The notes: generated from the letters alone by a model not told the origin. 53,317 nucleotides of DNA from Lactiplantibacillus fabifermentans DSM 21115 (GCF_000498955.2 NZ_AYGX02000083.1:39457-92773); one strand, 5' to 3'; numbered from the stretch's first letter, positions 28,105 to 39,050 are shown. Program-made: numbers and translations.

Positions 28105-29195
28105 AACGATATTTAGTATTAGCAGATGGCCAAATTTATCCCGGAACCGCCTTTGGTGACCGTCAAGCCGCGGTCGGCGAGTTAGTTTTTAATACCGGGA
28201 TGAGCGGTTACCAAGAATCGATCACAGATCAATCATACAACGGCGAAATCCTAATGTTCACGTATCCCTTGATTGGGAATTACGGGATTAATCGTGACGA
28301 CCACGAATCAATCACGCCGTCATGTAAAGGGGTCGTCGTGCATGAATTAGCGCGCCGGGCCAGCAACTGGCGCAATGAGATGTCGTTAGATGATTACTTG
28401 AAAATGAACCATATTCCAGGAATCGCCGATATCGATACGCGCGCGGTCACGAAGCATATTCGTGAAGTTGGGGCCATGAAAGCGACCATCGTCGACGAAG
28501 TTAAACCAGACACGGTGAGTCAATTACAAGCAACGGTTTTAAATAAAGCGGTTGTGGCTGAAAGTTCGACGAATAACGCTTATCCAAACCCAGCGACTGG
28601 TCCCAACGTGGTCGTGGTAGACTTCGGCTTAAAACATTCCATTTTACGGGAATTAGCGAAACGCCACTGCAACTTAACGGTCTTGCCATACAATGCGACG
28701 GCGGGCCAAATTATGGCGCTCAATCCAGATGGGGTCATGTTAACCAATGGCCCTGGCGACCCCAAAGATGTGCCGGGGGCCTTGGAAATGATTCGCGAAG
28801 TGGAACAACAAGTGCCACTGTTCGGAATTTGTTTGGGGCACCAATTGTTCTCATTAGCTAACGGCGCTGACACGTTCAAGATGAAATTCGGTCATCGCGG
28901 GTTTAACCATCCAGTACGAGAAATTGCGACTGGCCGGATTGACTTTACCTCGCAAAACCACGGTTATGCCGTTGACCGCGATTCTTTAGCGAATACGGAT
29001 TTAATGATTACGCATGAAGAAATTAATGACGGGACGGTTGAAGGGGTTCGGCATCGACGCTTCCCAGCCTTTTCCGTTCAGTATCATCCCGATGCCGCGC
29101 CGGGTCCTCACGATGCGGATCACATTTTTGATGAATTTATTGATTTAATGGCTGCGCATCAACGCGCCCGGAAAGGAAGCAACTTCAATGCCTAA
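28101..29195 (+). CDS. carA: Carbamoyl phosphate synthase, glutaminase chain
   Basis: A 364-residue small chain that releases ammonia from glutamine. The nucleophile is Cys244 in F-G-I-C-L-G-H-Q and the partner His329 is in V-Q-Y-H-P-D-A. The third member of the triad is normally Glu in the sequence H-P-E-A; here it is Asp331. The change is conservative and may be common among lactobacilli. The position inside the pyr operon marks this as the pyrimidine-regulated copy (pyrAa). Confidence 0.94.
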   Translation: MKRYLVLADGQIYPGTAFGDRQAAVGELVFNTGMSGYQESITDQSYNGEILMFTYPLIGNYGINRDDHESITPSCKGVVVHELARRASNWRNEMSLDDYLKMNHIPGIADIDTRAVTKHIREVGAMKATIVDEVKPDTVSQLQATVLNKAVVAESSTNNAYPNPATGPNVVVVDFGLKHSILRELAKRHCNLTVLPYNATAGQIMALNPDGVMLTNGPGDPKDVPGALEMIREVEQQVPLFGICLGHQLFSLANGADTFKMKFGHRGFNHPVREIATGRIDFTSQNHGYAVDRDSLANTDLMITHEEINDGTVEGVRHRRFPAFSVQYHPDAAPGPHDADHIFDEFIDLMAAHQRARKGSNFNA

Positions 29196-32100
29196 ACGCA
29201 CAGATATTCATAAAATTATGGTCATTGGTTCTGGCCCCATTATTATTGGCCAAGCCGCTGAATTTGATTATTCCGGGACCCAGGCTTGTTTAGCCCTCAA
29301 GGAATTAGGCTATGAAGTCGTTTTAGTAAACTCCAACCCGGCGACAATTATGACCGATAAAGAAATTGCGGACCAAGTTTATTTGGAACCTATTACGCTC
29401 GAATTTGTGTCACAAATTTTGCGTAAAGAACATCCTGATGCCATCTTACCGACGTTGGGTGGGCAACAAGGCTTGAACATGGCCATGGAATTATCCGATT
29501 CTGGCATCCTAAAAGAACTCCAAATCGAATTGTTAGGGACGAAGCTTAGCGCCATTGACCAAGCTGAAGACCGGGAACAATTTAAAGACTTGATGGAAAA
29601 ATTAGGTGAACCGGTGCCGGCTTCGGGCATTGCCTATACCGTCGATGAAGCGGTCGACTTTGCGACTAAGACGGGCTATCCCGTCATTGTCCGGCCCGCC
29701 TTTACCATGGGGGGGACCGGTGGTGGGATTGCCGAAACCGAAGCCGAACTTAAGACGATTGCCGAAAACGGGTTGTCACTTTCACCAGTAACGCAAGTAT
29801 TGATTGAACAAAGTATCGCCGGTTACAAAGAAATCGAATTTGAAGTCATGCGCGATGCCGCTGACAATGCGATGGTCGTCTGCAACATGGAAAACTTCGA
29901 CCCCGTGGGGATTCATACCGGGGATTCAATCGTATACGCGCCCGTCCAAACGTTAGCGGACCGCGAAGTCCAAATGTTACGGGATGCCGCGTTGAAGATT
30001 ATTCGCGCCTTGAAGATCGAAGGGGGCTGCAACGTGCAGTTAGCCTTGGATCCGAACAGTTTTAACTATTACATCATTGAAGTTAATCCCCGGGTTAGTC
30101 GCTCGTCAGCTTTAGCTTCTAAAGCAACCGGCTATCCGATTGCGAAGATGGCCGCTAAGATTGCGGTCGGCTTGCATTTAGACGAAATCAAAAACCCAGT
30201 TACTGGGACGACTTACGCTGAATTTGAACCCGCTTTAGACTACGTCGTTTGCAAGATTCCGCGCTGGCCATTTGATAAATTCACTAAAGCGGACCGGCGT
30301 TTAGGCACGCAAATGAAAGCGACCGGGGAAGTCATGGCGATTGGTCGCAACATCGAAGAAGCCACCTTAAAAGCGGTCCGCTCACTAGAAATTGGCGTGA
30401 ACTACATTGACGAACCAGCGCTAACGCAAGTCGATGATGATACGCTATCGGACAAGCTGATTCATGCCCAAGATGACCGCTTATTCTACTTAGCCGAAGC
30501 GATTCGTCGCGGTCATACGATTGAAGATTTGGCAGAAATTACCAAAATCAACGTCTTTTTCTTAGACAAGTTATTACACATTATCGAAATTGAAAACGAC
30601 CTAAAGGCGCATTATGATGACTTAGACGTTTTAACGACGGCTAAACGCAACGGTTTCGGTGACCAAACAATTGCCGATTTCTGGGGCGAAACGATTGATG
30701 ATATTCGTAATTACCGCAAAGCCCACAACGTCTTACCCGTTTATAAAATGGTGGATACGTGTGCCGGTGAATTTGAATCAACAACGCCTTATTACTACGG
30801 GACTTACGAATACGAAAACGAAAGTATCGTGACGAAAAAGCCATCCGTCTTAGTCCTAGGTTCTGGTCCGATTCGGATTGGGCAAGGGGTCGAATTCGAT
30901 TATGCGACGGTCCATTCAGTGAAGGCTATTCAAAAGGCCGGTTACGAAGCCATTATTATGAATAGTAATCCTGAAACGGTTTCGACCGACTTCTCAATTT
31001 CTGACAAATTGTACTTCGAACCACTGACGATTGAAGATGTCATGAACGTCATTGACTTGGAACAACCACAGGGGGTTATTGTGCAGTTCGGTGGGCAAAC
31101 CGCCATTAACTTAGCGGCGCCATTAGCGGACCACGGCGTCAAAATTCTCGGGACAAGTGTCGTGGACGTTGACCGGGCTGAAGACCGCGATGAGTTTGAC
31201 AAAGTTATCAAACAACTCCAAATTCCACAACCCGCTGGTGATACGGCTAGTGATGAAGATACGGCCTTAAAGATTGCCGACAAATTAGGCTATCCCGTCT
31301 TAGTCCGGCCGAGCTATGTGCTCGGTGGCCGCGCGATGGAAATCGTCAAGAAACGGGCTGACTTAGATTATTACATGCACAATGCTGTCAAAGTTTCGCA
31401 TGATCATCCGGTCTTGATTGACAGCTATTTGGTCGGTAAAGAATGTGAAGTTGATGCCATCTGTGACGGTCAAACGGTCGTCATTCCAGGGATTATGGAA
31501 CATATCGAACGTGCTGGGGTCCATTCCGGTGATTCGATGGCCGTCTATCCGCCCCAATCCTTGTCAGCGGATGTCCAAGCTCAAATCGTGAAGTATACCG
31601 AACAACTTGCCATTGCCTTGAACTGTGTTGGGATGATGAATATCCAATTTGTCATTCATGACGAACAAGTTTATGTTATCGAAGTTAATCCACGGGCGAG
31701 CCGGACCGTCCCATTCTTGAGTAAAGTTACGGGAATTCCAATGGCCCAAGTTGCCACCCGGGTTATTTTAGGGCAATCATTAGCGGACCAAGGTTATGAA
31801 ACGGGTCTGGTAACACCGGGACCACTAGTCCACGTGAAAGCACCGGTCTTCTCGTTTTCTAAGCTGAACCGGGTCGATAGTTTACTCGGACCAGAAATGA
31901 AGTCAACTGGGGAAGTTATGGGCAGTGACACCACGATGTCCAAGGCCTTATACAAAGCGTTTGAAGCAGCGAAATTGCACGTGCCAAATCACGGCAACAT
32001 TTTAATTACGGTCCGTGATGATGATAAACCGGAAGCCTTAACGCTTGCCAAACGTTTCTACAATTTAGGTTATCAATTGTTAGCAACGAGTGGGACGGCC

Positions 32101-32364
32101 AGCTACTTAACGAAACACGACTTACCGGTAACGGTGGTCGATAAGATTGATAGCGGTGAAAATGACTTGTTGCATCAAATGGAAGCCGGTCATATTCAAG
32201 TGGTCATCAATACAGTTTCGGACGAAGAACATGCGGCCGATGATGGGACGTTAATTCGGAATTCATCTATTGCGCATAACATTCCGTTGTTCACGGCGCT
32301 CGATACGGTCGCGGCCATCTTACAAGTCTTAGAATCACAATCATTCGTCACACAAGCGTTATAA
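29188..32364 (+). CDS. carB: Carbamoyl phosphate synthase, large chain
   Basis: A 1058-residue synthase with two ATP-grasp halves, each carrying P-x-x-V-R-P and E-V-N-P-R-x-S-R type motifs (first half near residue 165-310, second near 700-835), and a C-terminal MGS-like allosteric domain from about residue 935 ([11 protein letters not shown]). It uses bicarbonate, ammonia from CarA and two ATP. It overlaps carA by 8 bases. Confidence 0.96.
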   Translation: MPKRTDIHKIMVIGSGPIIIGQAAEFDYSGTQACLALKELGYEVVLVNSNPATIMTDKEIADQVYLEPITLEFVSQILRKEHPDAILPTLGGQQGLNMAMELSDSGILKELQIELLGTKLSAIDQAEDREQFKDLMEKLGEPVPASGIAYTVDEAVDFATKTGYPVIVRPAFTMGGTGGGIAETEAELKTIAENGLSLSPVTQVLIEQSIAGYKEIEFEVMRDAADNAMVVCNMENFDPVGIHTGDSIVYAPVQTLADREVQMLRDAALKIIRALKIEGGCNVQLALDPNSFNYYIIEVNPRVSRSSALASKATGYPIAKMAAKIAVGLHLDEIKNPVTGTTYAEFEPALDYVVCKIPRWPFDKFTKADRRLGTQMKATGEVMAIGRNIEEATLKAVRSLEIGVNYIDEPALTQVDDDTLSDKLIHAQDDRLFYLAEAIRRGHTIEDLAEITKINVFFLDKLLHIIEIENDLKAHYDDLDVLTTAKRNGFGDQTIADFWGETIDDIRNYRKAHNVLPVYKMVDTCAGEFESTTPYYYGTYEYENESIVTKKPSVLVLGSGPIRIGQGVEFDYATVHSVKAIQKAGYEAIIMNSNPETVSTDFSISDKLYFEPLTIEDVMNVIDLEQPQGVIVQFGGQTAINLAAPLADHGVKILGTSVVDVDRAEDRDEFDKVIKQLQIPQPAGDTASDEDTALKIADKLGYPVLVRPSYVLGGRAMEIVKKRADLDYYMHNAVKVSHDHPVLIDSYLVGKECEVDAICDGQTVVIPGIMEHIERAGVHSGDSMAVYPPQSLSADVQAQIVKYTEQLAIALNCVGMMNIQFVIHDEQVYVIEVNPRASRTVPFLSKVTGIPMAQVATRVILGQSLADQGYETGLVTPGPLVHVKAPVFSFSKLNRVDSLLGPEMKSTGEVMGSDTTMSKALYKAFEAAKLHVPNHGNILITVRDDDKPEALTLAKRFYNLGYQLLATSGTASYLTKHDLPVTVVDKIDSGENDLLHQMEAGHIQVVINTVSDEEHAADDGTLIRNSSIAHNIPLFTALDTVAAILQVLESQSFVTQAL

Positions 32365-32384
32365 ACGTAGAAAAGGGGATCAGC

Positions 32385-33302
32385 ATGGAACGATTAGCAG
32401 TTAATTTAGCCGGGGTAACTTTAAAAAATCCAGTGATGCCCGCCAGTGGAACCGCCGCTTATGGGCAAACGATGGCGCAACAATTAGACTTGAGTGCATT
32501 AGGTGGCTTAGTCATTAAGTCGACGACCGCCGAACCGCGCGAAGGTAACGCCCGGCCAACGACCGCGCCAACTACGGCTGGTTGGTTAAATGCGATTGGC
32601 TTGAAAAATCCGGGAATTACCGCCGTGATGCAAGACCGCTTGCCATGGTTGGCGCAACATTATCCGGATTTACCAATTGTCGGCAGTGTCGCAGGTAGTA
32701 CGATGGCCGAATATGTCGAAGTTGCTAAAAAAATGACGACTGCGCCCAATGTGAAGTTATTGGAAATCAATATTTCCTGCCCCAACGTTGAAAAAGGGGG
32801 CTTGGCCTTCGGGACGGACCCGCAAATGGTCGAAACGTTAACGCGGGCCATTGTGGATGTGGTCGATAAGCCCGTCTTTATGAAGCTAACTCCGAATGTG
32901 ACCGATATCGTGCCAATCGCGGCCGCGGCTGAAGCCGGTGGCGCCGACGGGTTAACGATGATTAATACGTTAACGGGCTTAGGTATTGATTTAAAGACGC
33001 GCAAACCAATTTTGGCGCACGGCACGGGCGGCTTATCGGGTAAGGCGATTCATCCCTTAGCCGTGCGGATGATTCATGAAGTGCGTCAGCAAACGAAGTT
33101 ACCGATTATTGGGGTCGGGGGCGTCTTTACGCCCGCCGATGTCTTGGAATTTTATTTAGCCGGCGCCAACGCCGTTGAAGTGGGGGCCGCGACTTACGGT
33201 CATCCCACAGCTTGTACGGATATTATTGCCGGTTTGCCAGCTGAAATGGATAAATATGGGATTGCCAGCCTGCAACAATTGATTGCGGAGGTGCAAGGAT
33301 GA
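32385..33302 (+). CDS. pyrD: Dihydroorotate dehydrogenase, class 1B type
   Basis: A flavoprotein of 305 residues that oxidises dihydroorotate to orotate in the cytosol. The catalytic Cys132 sits in N-I-S-C-P-N-V-E-K-G-G-L-A-F-G, the class 1B pattern of Bacillus PyrD. Class 1B enzymes normally pair with PyrK, which passes electrons to NAD. In Bacillus, pyrK lies between carB and pyrD; here that gap is 20 bases and no pyrK is present in the window. Confidence 0.93.
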   Translation: MERLAVNLAGVTLKNPVMPASGTAAYGQTMAQQLDLSALGGLVIKSTTAEPREGNARPTTAPTTAGWLNAIGLKNPGITAVMQDRLPWLAQHYPDLPIVGSVAGSTMAEYVEVAKKMTTAPNVKLLEINISCPNVEKGGLAFGTDPQMVETLTRAIVDVVDKPVFMKLTPNVTDIVPIAAAAEAGGADGLTMINTLTGLGIDLKTRKPILAHGTGGLSGKAIHPLAVRMIHEVRQQTKLPIIGVGGVFTPADVLEFYLAGANAVEVGAATYGHPTACTDIIAGLPAEMDKYGIASLQQLIAEVQG

Positions 33303-34021
33303 AGCGACCAGTCATTATCGCCTTGGACTTTCCAACGGCGGACCAAGCCTTAAGCTTTTTAGACCAATTTCCAGCGACCCAACCGGTCACCGTCAAAATT
33401 GGGATGGAATTATTTTATGCAGCGGGTCCGGCGATTGTTAAAGCAATTCAAGCGCGCGGACACGCGGTCTTCCTCGATTTGAAATTGCATGATATTCCTA
33501 ATACGGTGGAGTCGGCGATGCGCGTTTTAGGTCAGTTAGGAGTAACTTATACGACCGTTCATGCGGCTGGTGGGCATGTCATGTTAGCCGCTGCTAAAAG
33601 GGGCCTCGTTGCTGGGGCCACGGCGGCTGGATTACCCGCACCGAAGTTGTTGGCGATTACGCAACTGACATCTACCAATCAAGAAATTTTAAATGATGAT
33701 CAACAAATTCCAGGTTCAGTCCGTGATAGCGTGGTACATTATGCGGCAGTCGCGCAAGCTAGCGGGTGTGATGGTGTCATTTGTTCCGCCCAAGAAGTCA
33801 GTGCGATTCATGCCGCCGCGGGGCCAGATTTTCTTGGCATCACCCCCGGCATTCGTCCTAAAAATGCCGCAGCTGGTGACCAACAACGGGTGATGACACC
33901 CAGTGCGGCCGCTCAAGCCGGTAGTAACGGGTTAGTCGTGGGCCGGCCAATCACGCAAGCTGATGATCCTTTAACCGCTTACCAACAAATTGTCGCAGAA
34001 TGGAGTAATTCAAATGACTGA
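33299..34021 (+). CDS. pyrF: Orotidine 5'-phosphate decarboxylase
   Basis: A 240-residue TIM-barrel enzyme that makes UMP. The catalytic D-L-K-L-H-D-I-P-N-T motif and G-I-R-P phosphate contact are visible. Its ATG overlaps the pyrD stop (ATGA), and it overlaps pyrE by 8 bases. Confidence 0.96.
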   Translation: MKRPVIIALDFPTADQALSFLDQFPATQPVTVKIGMELFYAAGPAIVKAIQARGHAVFLDLKLHDIPNTVESAMRVLGQLGVTYTTVHAAGGHVMLAAAKRGLVAGATAAGLPAPKLLAITQLTSTNQEILNDDQQIPGSVRDSVVHYAAVAQASGCDGVICSAQEVSAIHAAAGPDFLGITPGIRPKNAAAGDQQRVMTPSAAAQAGSNGLVVGRPITQADDPLTAYQQIVAEWSNSND

Positions 34022-34652
34022 AATCGCAGCAACAATTGCAACCGACTTATTAAGTATTCAGGCCGTTACTTTACGACCAAATGACCCATTTACTTGGGCA
34101 AGTGGTATTCATAGTCCAATTTACACAGATAACCGCTTGACGATTTCTTATCCCACCGTTCGGCAACATATTGCCCAAGGAATTGCCGATATTATCAAAC
34201 GTGATTATCCAGCAACGGAAGTAATTGCGGGTGTCGCGACGGCGGGGATTCCCCATGCGGCCTGGGTCGCTCAAATTCTGAACTTACCATTGATTTATGT
34301 CCGCTCAAAGCCGAAAGATCATGGTGCTGGCCGTCAAATCGAAGGCGTCTTAAAAGCTGGCGAAAAAGTGGTCATGCTCGATGACTTAATTTCAACTGGT
34401 GGTAGTGTGTTACAAGCGGCCAAAGCAGTGCAAGCTGAAGGTGGCGACATTCAAGCCGTTGGTTCAATTTTTAGTTATCAATTAGCTGCGGCCACCACAA
34501 ACTTTGCCGCCGCTAAGTTACCACTGTTTAGTTTGTCGAATTATTCGACGTTGATTGAAGTCGCTCGTCAACAAGATGACATTAATGATGATGAGTTAGC
34601 GTCCTTACACGCTTGGCGTCAAGATCCTGAAAATTGGGGTCAACAACATTAG
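34014..34652 (+). CDS. pyrE: Orotate phosphoribosyltransferase
   Basis: A 212-residue enzyme that joins orotate and PRPP. The PRPP loop V-V-M-L-D-D-L-I-S-T-G-G-S is present, along with P-I-Y-T-D-N-R near the N-terminus. The upstream TTG at 33990 precedes the ATGGAG ribosome binding site, so the ATG at 34014 is chosen. It is the last gene of the pyr operon. Confidence 0.96.
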   Translation: MTEIAATIATDLLSIQAVTLRPNDPFTWASGIHSPIYTDNRLTISYPTVRQHIAQGIADIIKRDYPATEVIAGVATAGIPHAAWVAQILNLPLIYVRSKPKDHGAGRQIEGVLKAGEKVVMLDDLISTGGSVLQAAKAVQAEGGDIQAVGSIFSYQLAAATTNFAAAKLPLFSLSNYSTLIEVARQQDDINDDELASLHAWRQDPENWGQQH

Positions 34653-34665
34653 CTTCAATAAAAAA

Positions 34666-34696
34666 CGACTAGTCTAATGGATTAGTCGCTTTTTTT
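34666..34696 (+). terminator. Terminator of the pyr operon
   Basis: A 9-bp stem with one wobble (34666-34674 with 34680-34688), loop of five, followed by a T run. Confidence 0.9.
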
Positions 34697-34802
34697 ATTG
34701 GCATGGGACTTAGCGGCGGACAATCGTTTTAGTACAAGCGTGGATACTGTTGGCTTTTAGCATTCAGCGCTATAATGACTTCATTAGAGAGGTGGTTAGC
34801 AA

Positions 34803-35138
34803 ATGCAGAAGGTTTCGTGGATTTACGGTAGTTTAGCACTTGGCTTGTGGCTAATTACGGCCATCTTGTTTGGCCTGGCACCGACTCGGATTGTCTGGCA
34901 TATTTCAGCTGACGGTCAGATTAATAGTTGGGGGAGTCGCTGGGTGCTATGGGCTTTTCCGACCATCTTTTCAATTATTATGGCCGGTTTGTTATGGGGG
35001 GCGCAGACGTTGCGACGCGGCCCTCATGCGGTGCGAGGACCGCAGCTGAGTTCACTCGAAAAATGGTGGTTATTGGGACTAGTGGCCTTCGCCATTGCTT
35101 GTATTGGAACGATGTTAGTTTTAGTTTATCATCGGTAA
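34803..35138 (+). CDS. Small membrane protein, DUF1648-like
   Basis: A 111-residue protein with three hydrophobic stretches (about 6-26, 47-66, 86-107). The part between the first two, V-W-H-I-S-A-D-G-Q-I-N-S-W-G-S-R, resembles the DUF1648 pattern found at the N-terminus of SdpI immunity proteins. AGAGGTGG is the ribosome binding site. TATAAT near 34771 is a plausible -10. A separate SdpI-like domain protein lies at 49846-50199, so the two halves may be split genes here. The function is unknown; an immunity or signalling role would be inference. Confidence 0.7.
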   Translation: MQKVSWIYGSLALGLWLITAILFGLAPTRIVWHISADGQINSWGSRWVLWAFPTIFSIIMAGLLWGAQTLRRGPHAVRGPQLSSLEKWWLLGLVAFAIACIGTMLVLVYHR

Positions 35139-35391
35139 AAAAATTGTGTTTCGTCGGAATCTAGTCATTGATTACGGCGTTTTTTGTTGTACGATTATTA
35201 ATGATGAACGGTTAATAAAGATGGTTGCAAATATTTATTGCAATTTTTTTCAAATCTTCAAAATTGACATTAAACCGCTAACGAAGAATGTCCTACAGAT
35301 AATTATATTCATAACTAAAATTAGTGTTGAACGCGTTCGGTTTGATGACTGTTGTTAGCAATAAAAGTATGCGATAATAACGTCATCAGCA
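35139..35391. other. AT-rich spacer before addB
   Basis: A 70-codon frame across 35146-35358 has no ribosome binding site and is not believed. GAACGCGTTC at 35329-35338 is a palindrome without known meaning. A GATAAT near 35373 is a possible -10 for addB. Confidence 0.4.
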
Positions 35392-35405
35392 AGAACGTAC
35401 GTTCG
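35392..35405 (+). promoter_or_regulatory. Candidate LexA (SOS) box before addB
   Basis: AGAACGTACGTTCG matches the Gram-positive LexA consensus CGAACRNRYGTTYG at 13 of 14 positions. It sits between a possible -10 and the addB ribosome binding site, where a repressor would block transcription. Confidence 0.6.
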
Positions 35406-35432
35406 AATCAACCTTAAGAGGAGGAATTTTTT

Positions 35433-38400
35433 GTGACCTTACAATTTGTGATAGGACCAGCCAAGTTCGACCATCGGAGCCCGATGGTGGCCCAATTAGT
35501 CGCTAAACAAGCGCAAGTCGCCGCTGGGGATGAATTCTTTTACTTAGTTCCGGATCACATTAAGTTTGATACAGAAGTTGATATTTTGAAGCGTTTGGCG
35601 CAGGCCAAGCATCAAGATAAACTATCAGCGCAATCGCAAGTACAGATTTTTTCCTTTACGCGGCTAGCTTGGTATTTAATGAAGAATGAACCGGCATATC
35701 AAGTACCACGGCTTTCAAATGCCGGGATTAATATGTTGCTGTTTCGCATTATGCGCGAACACGCCAGCGAGTTGCAATTATTCAGTGGCGAAATCTCGCA
35801 AACGGGCTTCATCGGTCAATTAGCCCGCGAAATCAAAGAACTACAGTTAGCTAATTTGGCGCCTGAAGATGTGACCCAGTTGGCGATGAACGCCCAAGCT
35901 GGTGACCTGAAAGCGAAACTACACGATTTAGCGATTGTCTATGCCGACTTTGTTGCGGCGACTGCCGAAACTTACTTGAAACCGGCCGACGTGTTGGCGC
36001 AATTAAATCGCTACTTGCAACAGCAAGATTTGCATCACATGCATATTTATTTTGAACTTTCTGGCTCAGCCCAACTGGATGCGCAAGAACAAGGTATTTT
36101 AACGACGATGTTAGAACGCGGTGCCAATGTGACCATTAGTCTGATTTTGGACCGGGAGTATCAAGAACAACTTCCAGAGCAAGGAACGTTGTTTTACCAA
36201 ACTGGACGCCTGTATTTTCGATTGTATCAGTATGCCCAAATTCGTAAAGTTGCCGTGTTACCAACAATCAAGGCCGAAAATTTACGGGTAACTGCCGGCC
36301 TAGCCGCGTTAGACGATTTTTGGCGCGGCCAAACTTTGCGTGAGAAACCGGAATATAATGCCAATATTCACTACTTTCAAACAGATACCCGCCAAACAGA
36401 AGTGGCCCAAGTTGCGCGCCAAATTCGACAGCTGATTGCCGCTAGTCATGGGCAATTGCATTACCGCGATTTCTTGGTTTTAACGCGTCATTTGAACAAT
36501 TACGAAACGATGTTAGCGCCGATCATGCATGGGATGGATATCCCATATTTCGTTGATTTAAAGCGCTCAATGGCCGACCATCCACTGGTTGAGTTAATCT
36601 CGGCTTTATTTGAATTAGGAGATAAGAAGTACCAGTATCAGGATGTTATGCGCGTTTTAAAGACCGAATTGTTATTACCGACAATTGAAGTCGCCGGTAA
36701 AAAGGTACCGATGCCGGCACAAGATTATCGTCAGGCAGTTGATTTAACGGAAAATTTCATTTTGAAAACGGGTTATAGTGGTAACCGGTGGACGCAACGT
36801 ACGGATTGGCAATATTTCCAATTGAATCAAGGAGATGCCGGGGTTGAAACGGAAAAGAGCCAGGCGGTTTCTGACCAAATTAACTTAATCCATCACTTTG
36901 TCGGTAACGTCTTTCCGCCGTTTTATCGGCAGCTCGCTGCGGCCCAAGATGGACGCCAGGCGGCCAAGATTTTATATAATTTCTTGGTCGGACATGGCGT
37001 TGATAAACAGCTGATGGCTTGGCGTGACCAAGCGTTGGCGGAACAACGAGTGGAAGCGGCAGCTGAACCAGAACAAACGTGGCAAACATTCTGTGACATG
37101 TTGGATGAATATGTCACCATTTTGGGGAACGCGCCCTTTGAGCCGGATGATTTCTTAGCGTTGTTACAAGCTGGTTTTGAGGGTGCTTCCTATTCACAGA
37201 TTCCCTCAACGTTAGACCAAGTGCTAGTGTCCGAAAGTGAAATGGTGCAGACCCAAAATCGGAAAGTCGTTTTTCTAATGGGCGCGACAGACTTAGTAAT
37301 GCCAGACCGAATTATGGATAATAATTTGCTGAGTGATGTCGATAAGGAAAGTTTGAAACCGGCCTTAGATGAATTGGATGGCGAACACTATTTAAGTGAT
37401 TCCGCGGTCATTCAATTAGGGGACGAACGTTTCTTGAGCTATTTATCCTTCTTGAATGCCAAACAAGATTTGTATTTGAGTGTGCCGTTAAAAGATGACC
37501 AAGGCGGCAACGTCAGTTGGTCTAATTACGTTAAACAGATTGCAAGCTATTTCTCGCCGCAACCAAAAGATATGCCAACGGTACCTGCGTCGGTTTATTT
37601 AAGTACCCCCGATGCGACCCAAGGTAACTTTTGGCCGTATGTGGGGACCAAACGACGGACGATTAGTCACATCATTCAGGCTTATCGTGAAATCTTAACC
37701 ACTAATACGGACCGTAATCGGGTGGGCGAGCCCATCAAGCCAGCATCTGTTTGGGTTTGGCTGCGCCGACAACTCGTTAATGATGCGCAATTTGGTGACT
37801 TAGCCCAACAATTATTAGCAGGTTTGAGCTATCGCAATGTACCAGTGCCATTGACGCAAAAAAGTGTTGACGACCTCTATCATCAAGATATTTATACGTC
37901 GATTTCTAAGCTAGAAGAGTTTTATCGTAATCGTTACGCTTACTTTTTGAAATATGGCCTAAAGTTACGGGAGCGCGATGTCTTTGAACTGTCACCGGCA
38001 AGCACGGGCGAATTTTTCCACGCCGTTTTGGACCAACTGGTGAAGGCTGTTCGTGACGATCAATTAGCTCTCCGTGATTTGAATGATGCCCAACTTGATA
38101 AATATTTATCGGTAGTGACGATTGCCGTCTTAGATCAACCGCAATTTGAAATTTTGTCGAGCTCTAATCGGATGAGTTATGTCCGCCAACAGTTAATTAA
38201 TACGGTCCGCCAAATTGCCTTTGCTATTCGCAATCAAAGTAAGTTATCTGCTGCTAAACCAACCCAAACTGAATTGCTGTTTGGTAATGTGAACCATGAA
38301 GCAGGTCTCAAAGCATTAGACTTTCAAGTGGATGCGAACCATGCCGTCCATGTCCGCGGGAAGATTGACCGCTTAGACCAAATTCAAGTTGCTGACCAAG

Positions 38401-39050
38401 CTTATCTTGGAATTGTTGATTATAAATCTTCTGTGAATAAGTTTGACTTTGAACAAGCTTACTATGGTTTGGCCATGCAGATGCTGACGTATTTGGATGC
38501 GGTTTTAGCGAATGAAAATGACATCATGGGTGAGCAATCAGATAAGGTTAAGCTTGCTGGGGCGTTATATATGCACATTCAAAATCCAACGTTGAAACCG
38601 AAAGATTTGAGTGCCGGTTTTGAAGATGCGTTATTAAAGGCGAACCGATATCAAGGCATTTTACTAAATGACCCCGAGTTATTGTCACAACTAGATAGTG
38701 ATGCTCGTGAAAATTATGGTTCTTCCAAAGTGTATCCTTTCCGGCACAATAAGACTGGTGATGTTTATAAATCGTCTAGCTTAGTCACTGAAGATGACTT
38801 GGACGCCCTGATTGCCCATAACGAAACTTTAATTGTGAAAGCCGCTGAAGCAATCTTTGCCGGGGCGCTGGACATCAATCCCGTGCGTTTTGACGATAAG
38901 ACGACGGCGTTGCAATATTCGCCATACTTGTCGATTATGCAGTTTGATGCGATGCTACCAGAAAATAATTATCACGATTTAGTCTCATTATCACCAAAAG
39001 ATGTTATTGATCGGATTTCAGCAGAACAAGGAGGGCCTGCTCATGCCTAA
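35433..39050 (+). CDS. addB: AddB/RexB subunit of the helicase-nuclease
   Basis: A 1205-residue partner of AddA in processing double-strand breaks for recombination. The C-terminal nuclease domain has R-G-K-I-D-R-L-D and I-V-D-Y-K-S-S (Asp996, Lys998). The N-terminus reads F-V-I-G-P-A-K-F-D-H-R-S where AddB of Bacillus has a Walker A motif, so no intact ATP site is visible. The iron-sulfur cysteines are also missing: the usual C-P-F-x-F-F segment is R-N-R-Y-A-Y-F. Both losses fit the RexB branch of lactic acid bacteria. The start is GTG after GAGGAGG. It overlaps addA by 8 bases. Confidence 0.94.
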   Translation: MTLQFVIGPAKFDHRSPMVAQLVAKQAQVAAGDEFFYLVPDHIKFDTEVDILKRLAQAKHQDKLSAQSQVQIFSFTRLAWYLMKNEPAYQVPRLSNAGINMLLFRIMREHASELQLFSGEISQTGFIGQLAREIKELQLANLAPEDVTQLAMNAQAGDLKAKLHDLAIVYADFVAATAETYLKPADVLAQLNRYLQQQDLHHMHIYFELSGSAQLDAQEQGILTTMLERGANVTISLILDREYQEQLPEQGTLFYQTGRLYFRLYQYAQIRKVAVLPTIKAENLRVTAGLAALDDFWRGQTLREKPEYNANIHYFQTDTRQTEVAQVARQIRQLIAASHGQLHYRDFLVLTRHLNNYETMLAPIMHGMDIPYFVDLKRSMADHPLVELISALFELGDKKYQYQDVMRVLKTELLLPTIEVAGKKVPMPAQDYRQAVDLTENFILKTGYSGNRWTQRTDWQYFQLNQGDAGVETEKSQAVSDQINLIHHFVGNVFPPFYRQLAAAQDGRQAAKILYNFLVGHGVDKQLMAWRDQALAEQRVEAAAEPEQTWQTFCDMLDEYVTILGNAPFEPDDFLALLQAGFEGASYSQIPSTLDQVLVSESEMVQTQNRKVVFLMGATDLVMPDRIMDNNLLSDVDKESLKPALDELDGEHYLSDSAVIQLGDERFLSYLSFLNAKQDLYLSVPLKDDQGGNVSWSNYVKQIASYFSPQPKDMPTVPASVYLSTPDATQGNFWPYVGTKRRTISHIIQAYREILTTNTDRNRVGEPIKPASVWVWLRRQLVNDAQFGDLAQQLLAGLSYRNVPVPLTQKSVDDLYHQDIYTSISKLEEFYRNRYAYFLKYGLKLRERDVFELSPASTGEFFHAVLDQLVKAVRDDQLALRDLNDAQLDKYLSVVTIAVLDQPQFEILSSSNRMSYVRQQLINTVRQIAFAIRNQSKLSAAKPTQTELLFGNVNHEAGLKALDFQVDANHAVHVRGKIDRLDQIQVADQAYLGIVDYKSSVNKFDFEQAYYGLAMQMLTYLDAVLANENDIMGEQSDKVKLAGALYMHIQNPTLKPKDLSAGFEDALLKANRYQGILLNDPELLSQLDSDARENYGSSKVYPFRHNKTGDVYKSSSLVTEDDLDALIAHNETLIVKAAEAIFAGALDINPVRFDDKTTALQYSPYLSIMQFDAMLPENNYHDLVSLSPKDVIDRISAEQGGPAHA

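Noticed and set aside
35329-35338. GAACGCGTTC palindrome as a second SOS box
   Set aside because: The half-sites are 2 bases apart instead of 4, so it does not fit LexA.
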